Position numbers and translations under genes: made by a program. A stretch of DNA of 41,735 bases from Paracoccaceae bacterium. GTDB taxonomy: Bacteria > Pseudomonadota > Alphaproteobacteria > Rhodobacterales > Rhodobacteraceae. The notes below the pieces were generated by a model. It did not search any database and had not been told where the DNA came from. It saw only the letters and a program-made list of their open reading frames with translations. Every line of letters starts with the position of its first letter. Positions within the stretch are counted from its first letter, which is position 1. Positions 1 through 7,541 of the stretch are shown one piece after another. The stretch covers positions 1-41,735 of the forward strand of contig JAGRDY010000028.1 of the NCBI GenBank assembly GCA_020446815.1, read 5' to 3'.

Positions 1-92
1 CCGCCCTTGCCGCCGTCAAGAAGGGCACCGGCTCGCTGACCACGAAGATCAACAACCACCTGTCCAGCCAGACCATCGTCAGCACGTTCTGA
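1..92 (+). CDS. Pilin-like small protein, C-terminal fragment
   Basis: This is the last 29 codons (codons begin at base 3) of a gene that starts outside the window. Its C-terminus, HLSSQTIVSTF, closely matches the C-terminus of the complete small protein at 332-526 (HLSSQAIISTF), so the two are tandem paralogues. A rho-independent terminator follows directly. By analogy with its neighbour it is probably a small Flp-pilin-like membrane protein linked to the Tad pilus locus; the fragment alone shows only the family-like tail. Confidence 0.6.
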   Translation, partial: ALAAVKKGTGSLTTKINNHLSSQTIVSTF

Positions 93-118
93 ACGATCCG
101 CGGACCACGATTTTCAAG

Positions 119-145
119 CCGCGTCCCCTGGGGGGCGCGGTTTTC
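119..145 (+). terminator. Rho-independent terminator after first pilin-like gene
   Basis: A GC-rich 9-pair stem (CCGCGTCCC at 119-127 against GGGGCGCGG at 132-140, including one G-T pair) with a 4-base loop is followed by TTTT at 141-144. It lies 27 bases after the stop codon. Confidence 0.8.
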
Positions 146-190
146 GCTTATCTGGCCCGTTGTTTCCATTGGGCTGACCGATTGTTCCTG

Positions 191-213
191 ATTTGCGGCA
201 AGAACGCGCAAAT
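191..213 (+). promoter_or_regulatory. Inverted repeat upstream of second pilin-like gene
   Basis: The perfect 7-bp inverted repeat ATTTGCG (191-197) and CGCAAAT (207-213) is separated by 9 bases. TTGACC (214-219), which resembles a -35 element, abuts it, but I see no good -10 at normal spacing. The regulator is unknown. The rest of 93-331 holds only the upstream terminator and a GGAG ribosome-binding site at 320-323. Confidence 0.4.
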
Positions 214-331
214 TTGACCAATGTCTGCCCAAATCATGACACGAAGCTTCCCATAGTGATTTTCAGGACTTCAAAATTCTTTATCTCGGGATTGTGCCAA
301 TAGTCAGTCTCGCGTCACATCGGAGCAAAAC

Positions 332-526
332 ATGAACATGTGGACGATGACAACCGCTTACACCACCGCAGAAGACGGTGCAGTGACAGTTGACTGGGTG
401 GTTCTCACTGCCGCCGTGTGCTCTTTGCTGGCTGTCGCCATGGCTGGGCTGCAAGGCAATATGTCAAGCGTCGGGCAGAAGGTCGAAGACCATCTGAGCA
501 GCCAGGCGATCATCTCGACGTTCTGA
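332..526 (+). CDS. Flp-pilin-like small membrane protein
   Basis: A 64-residue protein with one hydrophobic helix (about residues 20-42) preceded by EDGAVTVDW. Tad/Flp prepilins are cleaved after a glycine that is followed at +5/+6 by Glu-Tyr. Here the matching positions would be Asp-Trp (G16, then AVTVDW), so this looks like a pilin or pseudopilin variant rather than a standard Flp pilin. The tail HLSSQAIISTF matches the partial gene just upstream, showing tandem duplication. The start has a GGAG 8 bases upstream and a terminator follows the gene. The Tad link is supported by cpaB immediately downstream. Whether it is assembled into a fibre cannot be told from sequence. Confidence 0.65.
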   Translation: MNMWTMTTAYTTAEDGAVTVDWVVLTAAVCSLLAVAMAGLQGNMSSVGQKVEDHLSSQAIISTF

Positions 527-577
527 CAGCCGCCCGACGGGCGACTGCCCGGTCAGCAAGAATGCGCCCATGCCACA

Positions 578-606
578 AAGCGCCCCTTTAGGGGCGTTAT
601 TTCTGT
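578..606 (+). terminator. Rho-independent terminator after second pilin-like gene
   Basis: Stem CGCCCC (581-586), loop TTTA, stem GGGGCG (591-596), then TTATTTCT. A second small hairpin, CGCCC-GAC-GGGCG, sits close behind the stop codon. Confidence 0.8.
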
Positions 607-670
607 CTTTAGGATCGCTTCCAGTTCGATATGTTTCCGAATTCGGCAAATTCCATCGGTTGGGCGCTCT

Positions 671-685
671 TTAACCACCATTTAG
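671..685 (+). promoter_or_regulatory. CtrA-like binding site upstream of cpaB
   Basis: TTAA at 671-674, seven bases, then TTAG at 682-685 gives TTAA-N7-TTAG. The established CtrA consensus in alphaproteobacteria is TTAA-N7-TTAA, so seven of eight fixed positions agree. It lies 94 bases upstream of the preferred cpaB start. CtrA controls pilus genes in Caulobacter, which fits the position. Confidence 0.5.
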
Positions 686-778
686 CCGCATTCGCTGATC
701 ATATCTGAATACGACGAGGTGGCTTTGCGTTTCGGGCGTTGCTCCGGCGCCGCAGCCTCATTGATGAAAGGACACGGC

Positions 779-1651
779 ATGCGGTTGGTTTTCGGTTTGG
801 TTTTGATTGTGGGGCTGGGTCTGGCCGGTTTTGCTGTCTACATGGTGCAAGATTATGTCGAACAGGCACAGGCCGAAGCAGATCGGCTGGCCGTTGAGCA
901 GGCGAATGCGCCCAAGCTTGTCGATGTCGTCGTCGCCGGCAAGGCTCTGAAATACGGCGATCGCCTGACCCGCGCCGATCTCGAAGTGATCAAATGGCAG
1001 GCAGACAAGGTTCCGGCTGGTGCCTTCAACGCGGTCGTTGCGCCGCAAGGCGGTGATCCGGCAATCAAACCTGTTTTCTGGGAAGGCGAGACACGGCCGC
1101 GTGCCGCATTGCGAAGCCTGGAAGTGTATGAGCCCCTGCTGTCGGCAAAAGTGACGGAGCCCGGGGTCGACGCAGGCATCAATGCCAACCTTTCGCCGGG
1201 GATGCGGGCCTTCACCATCAACGTCGACGTGTCGTCGGGCGTTTCGGGCTTCCTGCGCCCGGGCGACCGCGTGGATGTCTACTGGACGGGCAACGCGGGT
1301 GGTCAGGAAACCACCAAGCTGATCGATCAGGCGGTCAAACTGATCGCCATCGATCAAAGCGCCGATGCGGATCGTTCCGAGGAAACGCTGGTTGCGCGCA
1401 CCGTCACCATCGAGGGCAAACCGCAACAGGTTGCGTCTCTCGCGCTTGCCCAGCAGACCGGGCGCCTGACGCTGTCACTGGTTGGTGCCGGTGATGTCGC
1501 CCAGATCGACGCCATCGAGATTGACCGCAACAGCCTTCTGGGGATCGTGGAAGAGGTTGCCGCACCGGAGATCGAGCCGGAACGCGTCTGCACGATCCGC
1601 ACCAACAAGGGCGGTGAGATCATCGAGACCGAGATTCCCTGTACGAACTGA
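779..1651 (+). CDS. cpaB: Flp pilus assembly protein CpaB (RcpC)
   Basis: CpaB/RcpC is an inner-membrane-anchored periplasmic protein of the Tad pilus machine, thought to act with the outer-membrane secretin. The 290-residue product starts with one membrane helix (about residues 2-22), then a SAF-like segment (VDVVVAGKALKYGDRLTRAD, about 50-70) and the RcpC/CpaB domain with the LRPGDRVDVYW motif. The C-terminus ends in PCTN, a Cys-containing tail I associate with Rhodobacteraceae homologues. I chose the ATG at 779 because GAAAGGA lies 6 bases upstream and the membrane helix then begins at once; an in-frame ATG at 764 and GTG at 719 are alternatives. No other tad gene follows, so it sits at the edge of a locus extending to the left, or is detached from it. 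Confidence 0.88.
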   Translation: MRLVFGLVLIVGLGLAGFAVYMVQDYVEQAQAEADRLAVEQANAPKLVDVVVAGKALKYGDRLTRADLEVIKWQADKVPAGAFNAVVAPQGGDPAIKPVFWEGETRPRAALRSLEVYEPLLSAKVTEPGVDAGINANLSPGMRAFTINVDVSSGVSGFLRPGDRVDVYWTGNAGGQETTKLIDQAVKLIAIDQSADADRSEETLVARTVTIEGKPQQVASLALAQQTGRLTLSLVGAGDVAQIDAIEIDRNSLLGIVEEVAAPEIEPERVCTIRTNKGGEIIETEIPCTN

Positions 1652-1690
1652 ATCGCCGCGACCCGATCGCCGACGACCCCACCAATCGAC

Positions 1691-1726
1691 GAATGCCGCC
1701 CGGCAGGTGCCAGGCGGCATTCTTCC
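1691..1726 (+). terminator. Terminator-like hairpin after cpaB
   Basis: A perfect 10-bp stem, GAATGCCGCC (1691-1700) with GGCGGCATTC (1713-1722), has a nested GGCA/TGCC inside its loop. The following tract is only TTCC, so termination may be partial. The rest of 1652-2025 (374 bases) holds no gene I can support; a CATAAT at 1926-1931 is a possible -10 for oppA, but no -35 lies at normal spacing. Confidence 0.6.
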
Positions 1727-2025
1727 GTCAGCGCGCCCGAATCCTGGCCGCGGCTGGCAAATTCACGCGCCGTCCGCTGCCTTCGATACAAACTGCCAAT
1801 ATCATTGCCATTTTCGGCACCGGTCCTGTCACGCCGGGACTTTCAGACACCAAAAACCGTACTCGATGACGACATTATGTCTGTTTTCACCGGCAAGTTG
1901 ACGTGGCTTCCGGCAATCACCCTTGCATAATTGTCTTGTGCCATGTGGCGCTCGCGGTAGTTTCCTTATACCAACCGCCGGTTCTGGCGGTCGAATTGAA
2001 TCAAAAGCAACAGGGGGTTCATTCA

Positions 2026-3636
2026 ATGAACAAGCTTCTTCTTTCTACCATCCTCAGCCTTGGTATGGCGCTTCCGTCCGTGGCCGCCATCGTGGCACCT
2101 GGCGACACGCTTGCGGAAAACCAGGATTATACCTACTGGCTTCTTGACGCAATCAAGTCGATGGACCCGCAGATCAACACCGATGTCGAAGGCTCGGGTG
2201 TGCTGCGCTCGCTTTTCGAAGGCCTGATGAACGAGGACCAGAACGGCGGCCTGGTTCCCGGCGTGGCCACGGGGTATGAGCTTTCCGACGACAAGACCAC
2301 CTATACCTTCCATCTGCGCGACAATGCCAAATGGTCGAATGGCGACCCGGTTACCGCCAACGACTTTGTTTATGCCTGGAGGCGCCTGGCCGATCCGGCG
2401 ACCGCTTCGGAATATGCCTGGTATATCGAACTGATGCAGGTGGCGAATGCGGCCGAGGTCATCGCCGGTGAAAAACCGGTTGACGAACTGGGCGTTCGCG
2501 CCGTCGACGATCATACCTTTGAAGTAAAGATCACCGCACCTTTGCCCTATTTCCCGTCGATGACCACCCATGCGTCGGTCTTTCCGGTCAATCAGAAGGT
2601 CATCGAAAAGTACGGCGACAAATGGACCGAGCCGGGCAAGCTGGTCGGCAACGGAGCCTATTTGCTCAAGGAGCATATTCTGGGCGAAAAGGTGGTCATG
2701 GAGCCCAACCCGCTTTACTGGGACAACGAACACACGATCCTTCAGCACGTTACGGCACTGACCATCAACGACAATGATGCCGCGCTCACGCGTTACCTGG
2801 CCGGCGAGCTTGATCGCGTACAGATCCCGGCGGGCCGTTACCCCCAACTGAAGGCCGAATACCCCGATGAGGCGATTTCGGTTCCGCAGTCGTGTTCGTA
2901 TATCTACATGTTCAACCTCGACAAGGACAAAGGCCCGGCGGCGCTCAAGGATGTGAATGTCCGCAAGGCGCTTTCCTATGCGATCGACCGTGACATCATC
3001 GTCAACAACATCCTGCAAGGCGGGCAGGCACCGTCCTACAACTGGACACATGCCGCCACCGCCGGGTTCGAGATGCCCGATATCGACTATGCGCACTGGA
3101 CCCAGGCAGAGCGCACCGCGAAGGCCAAGGAACTGCTGGCGGCGGCCGGCTATGGGCCGGACCATCCGCTAAAGTTGACGCTGAACTACAACACATCGGA
3201 ATCGCACAAGAAAATCGCGATTGCCGTTCAGCAATTCTGGAAAGCCGTGGGCGTCGAGATGACCCCCAACAACATGGAATGGAAAGTCCATACCGACAAG
3301 ATGCAGAACCAGGACTTCGAGATCGCGCGCTATGCATGGTGCGGCGATTACAACGAAGCTTCCACCTATCTGGACCTGTTCACATCTTATTCGGGGCACA
3401 ACAACGGCAAGTTCTTCTCGGAAGAGTATGACAAGCTGATGAAGGACTCGAAGACGGCAGCCGACCCGGCGCCGATGTACAAGAAGGCCGAGCAGATCCT
3501 CGCCGATCAGATGCCTTTCGCGCCGATCTACCAGTACACCAAGGTTGAAATGATCAAGCCCGACATGCGCGGGATGAGCCTGAACAACCTGATGCAGAAC
3601 TGGTACCTGAAAGACATGTACCGCGTCGCCAACTAA
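2026..3636 (+). CDS. oppA: Oligopeptide ABC transporter, periplasmic binding protein
   Basis: This is the solute-binding receptor of an Opp-type importer (SBP_bac_5 family); it captures peptides in the periplasm and delivers them to OppBC. The 536-residue length matches E. coli OppA (543). A Sec signal peptide covers about residues 1-20 (MNKLLLSTILSLGMALPSVA). OppA-like features include SMDPQINTDVEG near the N-terminus, TALTINDNDAALTRYLAGEL mid-protein and RYAWCGDYNEASTYLD in the C-terminal lobe. The ATG at 2026 is chosen because CAGGGGG lies about 9 bases upstream and the signal peptide then begins; an upstream in-frame ATG at 1903 would bury the signal sequence. It heads the operon oppABCDF and is followed by a hairpin, usual for binding proteins made in excess. 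Confidence 0.93.
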   Translation: MNKLLLSTILSLGMALPSVAAIVAPGDTLAENQDYTYWLLDAIKSMDPQINTDVEGSGVLRSLFEGLMNEDQNGGLVPGVATGYELSDDKTTYTFHLRDNAKWSNGDPVTANDFVYAWRRLADPATASEYAWYIELMQVANAAEVIAGEKPVDELGVRAVDDHTFEVKITAPLPYFPSMTTHASVFPVNQKVIEKYGDKWTEPGKLVGNGAYLLKEHILGEKVVMEPNPLYWDNEHTILQHVTALTINDNDAALTRYLAGELDRVQIPAGRYPQLKAEYPDEAISVPQSCSYIYMFNLDKDKGPAALKDVNVRKALSYAIDRDIIVNNILQGGQAPSYNWTHAATAGFEMPDIDYAHWTQAERTAKAKELLAAAGYGPDHPLKLTLNYNTSESHKKIAIAVQQFWKAVGVEMTPNNMEWKVHTDKMQNQDFEIARYAWCGDYNEASTYLDLFTSYSGHNNGKFFSEEYDKLMKDSKTAADPAPMYKKAEQILADQMPFAPIYQYTKVEMIKPDMRGMSLNNLMQNWYLKDMYRVAN

Positions 3637-3644
3637 CCGGCGAA

Positions 3645-3670
3645 GGGGCGCGTCCTTGCGGGCGCGCCCT
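3645..3670 (+). promoter_or_regulatory. Intercistronic hairpin between oppA and oppB
   Basis: GGGCGCG (3646-3652) pairs with CGCGCCC (3663-3669) around a 10-base loop, with no T tract behind. Such structures after binding-protein genes commonly protect the upstream message or cause partial termination, giving more receptor than permease. That role is inferred here. Confidence 0.6.
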
Positions 3671-3696
3671 CGCCCAGCGCAGTCGGGAACTCGCAC

Positions 3697-4620
3697 ATGT
3701 TCACCTATATTGCCAAGCGACTTGCCATTGCAGTACCGACGCTTCTTGTGCTCATCATATTCTCGTTTTTGCTGATGCATGCCGCGCCGGGCGGCCCTTT
3801 CACCCAGGAACGTGCCCTGCCCCCGCAGGTGCTGGCCAATCTGGAGGCGAAATACGGGCTGGATCAACCGCTCTGGCGGCAGATGGCCAGTTATATCCGG
3901 GGGCTCATCAGCGCTTTCGATTTTGGTCCCTCGTTCATCTACAAGGACCGTACCGTCAACGAAATCATCGCCCAGGGCTTCCCGGTCACGCTGACCTACG
4001 GCGGTATTTCTTTTGTTGTCGCGGTCACTGTCGGTGTCACGCTTGGCGTGCTTGCCGCGATCTTTCACAACAGCTGGCTGGACTATCTGGCGGTGGGGGT
4101 TTCCATCGGCGCACAGGTGCTGCCCAATTTCGTCATGGCGCCAATCTTGCTGCTGACCTTCACGCTGTGGCTGCGCTGGCTGCCCGGCGGCGGATGGGAA
4201 GGCGGCCAATGGCAGTATCTGGTCATGCCCATCATCGCCTTGTCGACATCCTTCATGGCCTCGATTGCCCGTATTACCCGTTCGTCGATGCTGGAAGTGC
4301 TGAATTCAAACCATATCCGGACGGCCCGTGCCAAGGGGCTGCCGGAACGCAAGGTCATCTTGCGCCACGCGCTGAAACCCGCGCTATTGCCGGTGATCTC
4401 CTATCTGGGGCCGACATTCGTGACGATGATCACCGGCTCGGTCGTGGTCGACATCTATTTTTCCACCGGCGGGATCGGCAAGGCATTCGTCGATTCAGCA
4501 CTCAACCGCGACTATGCGGTGATGATGGGCGTCACCATTCTTGTCGGTACGTTGACGGTATTGTTCAACCTTCTGGTCGATATCCTTTACGCCTGGATCG
4601 ACCCAAAGATCCGGTACTGA
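3697..4620 (+). CDS. oppB: Oligopeptide ABC transporter, permease OppB
   Basis: First transmembrane subunit of the importer (binding-protein-dependent permease family), forming the inner-membrane channel with OppC. It has 307 residues against 306 in E. coli. The N-terminal helix MFTYIAKRLAIAVPTLLVLI is characteristic of OppB/DppB, followed by further membrane segments. The cytoplasmic coupling (EAA) loop is visible as SNHIRTARAKGLPERKVILR near residues 205-225, the site that docks to the ATPases. It lies 60 bases after oppA and 3 bases before oppC. Confidence 0.93.
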   Translation: MFTYIAKRLAIAVPTLLVLIIFSFLLMHAAPGGPFTQERALPPQVLANLEAKYGLDQPLWRQMASYIRGLISAFDFGPSFIYKDRTVNEIIAQGFPVTLTYGGISFVVAVTVGVTLGVLAAIFHNSWLDYLAVGVSIGAQVLPNFVMAPILLLTFTLWLRWLPGGGWEGGQWQYLVMPIIALSTSFMASIARITRSSMLEVLNSNHIRTARAKGLPERKVILRHALKPALLPVISYLGPTFVTMITGSVVVDIYFSTGGIGKAFVDSALNRDYAVMMGVTILVGTLTVLFNLLVDILYAWIDPKIRY

Positions 4621-4623
4621 GCG

Positions 4624-5550
4624 ATGGTCATTGACAAGACGAAAATGCAGAACCTCAGCGACCGCCTGGTGGAAGAAGAAGTCAAGGGCCGGTCACTCTG
4701 GGCCGACGCGCGCAAACGTTTCTTGCGCAACAAAGCCGCTGTGGGGGGGTTGATCATCCTCGTACTGGTTGCATTATTCGCGCTTTTTGGGAACTTCGCC
4801 GCGCAATGGTCCAACGAGGAATTGGACTTTTCCGTGATGGGCAATGTGCGCGACGCAGGCGGCCCGTCGCTGGCGAACGGGCATTTTTTCGGCACCGACG
4901 ATCTGGGTCGCGATCTGTTCGCCCGTACGGTGCAGGGCACGCGCATTTCGCTGATGGTCGGGATTGTCGGCTCTGCCATCGCCGTCATAGCCGGCACGCT
5001 TTACGGTGCCATCGCCGGGTATACCGGCGGGCGGGTCGACAACATCATGATGCGGACGGTCGATATCCTGATGGCCATTCCCTACATGTTCGTGCTGATC
5101 CTGCTGCTGGTCGTCTTCGGCCGGTCGATCACCATGCTTTTTGTCGGTATCGGGTTGATTTCCTGGCTCGACATGAGCCGGATCGTGCGCGGCCAGACCC
5201 TGAGCCTGCGCCGCAAGGAATTCATCGAGGCCGCCGAGGCGACGGGTGTGGCCCCCTTCACCATAATCCGGCGCCATATCGTGCCCAATCTCTTGGGGAT
5301 TGTCGCCGTTTATGCGACGCTGCTGGTGCCCTTGATGATCCTGACGGAAAGCTTCATCAGTTTTCTGGGCCTAGGCGTGCAGGAGCCGCTGACAAGCTGG
5401 GGGGCGCTCATTTCAGAAGGGGCGAGCACGATGAATTATGGCACGCTCTGGCAACTGGCCTTTCCGCTGTTCTTCTTCATCATCACCCTGTTCGGGTTCT
5501 TCTTTGTCGGTGATGGGCTGCGCGACGCGCTCGACCCGAAGGATCGCTGA
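4624..5550 (+). CDS. oppC: Oligopeptide ABC transporter, permease OppC
   Basis: Second channel subunit, 308 residues. A cytoplasmic N-terminal stretch (SLWADARKRFLRNKAAVGGL), typical of OppC, precedes the first membrane helix. GTDDLGRDLFARTVQGTRIS is the conserved family segment before the second helix. The EAA coupling loop reads EFIEAAEATGVAPFTIIRRH at about residues 199-218. It starts 3 bases after oppB and ends 1 base before oppD, so it is translated as part of the same operon. Confidence 0.93.
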   Translation: MVIDKTKMQNLSDRLVEEEVKGRSLWADARKRFLRNKAAVGGLIILVLVALFALFGNFAAQWSNEELDFSVMGNVRDAGGPSLANGHFFGTDDLGRDLFARTVQGTRISLMVGIVGSAIAVIAGTLYGAIAGYTGGRVDNIMMRTVDILMAIPYMFVLILLLVVFGRSITMLFVGIGLISWLDMSRIVRGQTLSLRRKEFIEAAEATGVAPFTIIRRHIVPNLLGIVAVYATLLVPLMILTESFISFLGLGVQEPLTSWGALISEGASTMNYGTLWQLAFPLFFFIITLFGFFFVGDGLRDALDPKDR

Positions 5551-5551
5551 G

Positions 5552-6520
5552 ATGGCCTTGCTGGAAATAGACGACCTCGGCGTCAGCTTTGCCACCAACG
5601 ACGGCGAGGTGAACGCCGTCAACGGTGTCAGCCTTGCGCTCGACAAGGGTGAGACGCTGGGAATCGTCGGCGAAAGCGGGTCTGGCAAGAGCCAGCTTGC
5701 CTTTTCCATCATGGGGCTGTTGGCCAGGAACGGGCGCGCGCGTGGCTCCATCAGGTTCGCCGGGCAGGAAATACTCAACGTGCCCGCATCGGTCATCAAT
5801 CCGATCCGCGCCAACCGGATCGCGATGATCTTTCAAGATCCCATGACCTCGCTCAACCCTTACATGCGGGTATCGGACCAGATGGCCGAGGTGCTGACCC
5901 ATCACAGGGGAATGGGCAAGGCCGAGGCGGTGGCCGAAAGCGCGAGAATGCTCGATGCGGTGAAAATTCCCGACGCAGCCGGACGCATCAGACTTTTCCC
6001 GCACGAGTTTTCCGGCGGCATGCGGCAGCGGGTGATGATTGCGATGTCGCTGCTTTGCCGGCCTGAACTGCTGATCGCCGATGAACCGACCACGGCGCTT
6101 GACGTGACGGTGCAGGCGCAGATCATGTCCCTTCTGGGGGAATTGCAGAGCGAATTCGGCATGGCGACGATCCTGATCACCCATGATCTTGGCGTCGTCG
6201 CCGGGTTTTGCGAAAATGTGATTGTGCTTTACGGCGGCCGGGTCATGGAAAAGAGCCCGGTCGATCCGCTGTTTGCCAGCCCGAGCCATCCCTATACCCG
6301 CGGCCTGTTGCGTGCCATCCCGCGCGTTGATCACGAAGGCGACACACTTGACAGCATTCCCGGCAGCCCGCCGAACATGACCCGCATTCAGGAAGGCTGC
6401 CCTTTCGCCCCGCGCTGCGAATTCGCGATCCCGGAATGCCGGCAGTTCCTGTCGCCGCTGACCGAATTCGCGCCGGGACGCTGGCGTGCCTGCAACCGAT
6501 CGCTGGAGGATATCGCATGA
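5552..6520 (+). CDS. oppD: Oligopeptide ABC transporter, ATPase OppD
   Basis: One of the two nucleotide-binding subunits powering peptide import. The 322-residue protein has Walker A GESGSGKS (40-47), signature FSGGMRQR, Walker B LLIADEPT and the C-terminal oligopeptide-transporter domain with the cysteine-containing CPFAPRCEFAIPEC stretch, which binds an Fe-S cluster in some homologues. The start at 5552 lies 1 base after the oppC stop; a longer frame running upstream overlaps oppC and is not credible. Its stop overlaps the oppF start (ATGA). Confidence 0.93.
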   Translation: MALLEIDDLGVSFATNDGEVNAVNGVSLALDKGETLGIVGESGSGKSQLAFSIMGLLARNGRARGSIRFAGQEILNVPASVINPIRANRIAMIFQDPMTSLNPYMRVSDQMAEVLTHHRGMGKAEAVAESARMLDAVKIPDAAGRIRLFPHEFSGGMRQRVMIAMSLLCRPELLIADEPTTALDVTVQAQIMSLLGELQSEFGMATILITHDLGVVAGFCENVIVLYGGRVMEKSPVDPLFASPSHPYTRGLLRAIPRVDHEGDTLDSIPGSPPNMTRIQEGCPFAPRCEFAIPECRQFLSPLTEFAPGRWRACNRSLEDIA

Positions 6521-7530
6521 CTGCCCCCCTGCTTTCGGTCCGTGATCTTCGCGTCGAATTCAAGATCCGTAATGAAAGCGACATGCCCTGGACCAGACCC
6601 CGCACCCTGAAAGCCGTGGGCGGGGTCGGTTTCGATCTGCAGCCGGGGGAAACGCTGGGCATCGTCGGCGAAAGCGGCTGCGGCAAGTCAACGCTTGCCC
6701 GCGCCCTTATTCAGATGGTTCCGGCGACGGGGCAGGCCATCTGGCAGGGCGAGACCGACCTTCTGTCGCTGCCCCGCCGCGCCATGCTGAAATATCGCGC
6801 CGACATCCAGATGGTCTTTCAGGACCCGCTGGCCAGCCTCAATCCGCGCATGACCGTTGGCCAGATCATCGCCGAGCCCTTGACGACCCATCATCCCGAT
6901 CAGAAGTCCGCAGAGGTCAAGACCAAGGTCAAGGCGATGATGGACCGGGTGGGCCTGTTGCCCAATCAGATCAACCGCTACCCGCATGAATTTTCCGGCG
7001 GCCAGTGCCAGAGGATCGGCATTGCCCGCGCCCTGATCGTCGGGCCGAAACTACTGATCTGCGATGAGCCGGTGTCGGCGCTCGATGTCTCGATCCAGGC
7101 TCAGGTCATCAATCTTCTGGTCGAACTGAAGCGCGATCTGGGGTTGGCGATGATCTTCATCGCCCATGACCTCAGCGTCGTCAAACATATTTCCGACAGA
7201 GTGAAGGTGCTTTATCTGGGACGGACCATGGAAGTGGCAAGCAGCCATGACCTTTATGCCAACCCCGAACATCCTTATACGCAGGCGCTGCTTTCTGCCG
7301 TGCCGATCCCCGACCCGATTGCCGAGCGGGCCAAGGTGATGATCCCGCTGGAGGGCGATCTGCCGTCGCCGCTGTCGCCGCCTTCGGGCTGCGTCTTTCG
7401 CACCCGTTGTCCGCGCGCCCAGACACGTTGCCGCGACATTGTGCCCGAACTGACGCAAGGAAACCACGCCGTCGCTTGCCACTTTCCGGGACCGGTCCGC
7501 AGGACCGAGACAGCCCGCGAACCCGCCTGA
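6517..7530 (+). CDS. oppF: Oligopeptide ABC transporter, ATPase OppF
   Basis: Second ATPase of the importer, 337 residues. It shows Walker A GESGCGKS (51-58), the Q-loop segment IQMVFQDPLASLNPRMTVG, signature FSGGQCQR, Walker B LLICDEPVSALD, and a C-terminal oligopeptide domain with the cysteine motif CVFRTRCPRAQTRC. Its ATG overlaps the oppD stop, indicating translational coupling. It ends the operon 11 bases before a convergent gene; no terminator is visible in the gap. Confidence 0.93.
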   Translation: MTAPLLSVRDLRVEFKIRNESDMPWTRPRTLKAVGGVGFDLQPGETLGIVGESGCGKSTLARALIQMVPATGQAIWQGETDLLSLPRRAMLKYRADIQMVFQDPLASLNPRMTVGQIIAEPLTTHHPDQKSAEVKTKVKAMMDRVGLLPNQINRYPHEFSGGQCQRIGIARALIVGPKLLICDEPVSALDVSIQAQVINLLVELKRDLGLAMIFIAHDLSVVKHISDRVKVLYLGRTMEVASSHDLYANPEHPYTQALLSAVPIPDPIAERAKVMIPLEGDLPSPLSPPSGCVFRTRCPRAQTRCRDIVPELTQGNHAVACHFPGPVRRTETAREPA

Positions 7531-7541
7531 ACGCCGGCGTC

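Noticed and set aside
1898-1931. Promoter TTGACG with CATAAT before oppA
   Set aside because: The spacer would be 22 bases, too long for a sigma-70 promoter; only the -10-like CATAAT remains as a weak candidate.
2023-4209. Long open frames on the minus strand opposite oppA/oppB (380 and 346 codons)
   Set aside because: They are antisense shadows typical of GC-rich genes; translations have no recognisable domain and rich His/Arg/Gly composition, while the plus strand encodes a complete Opp operon.
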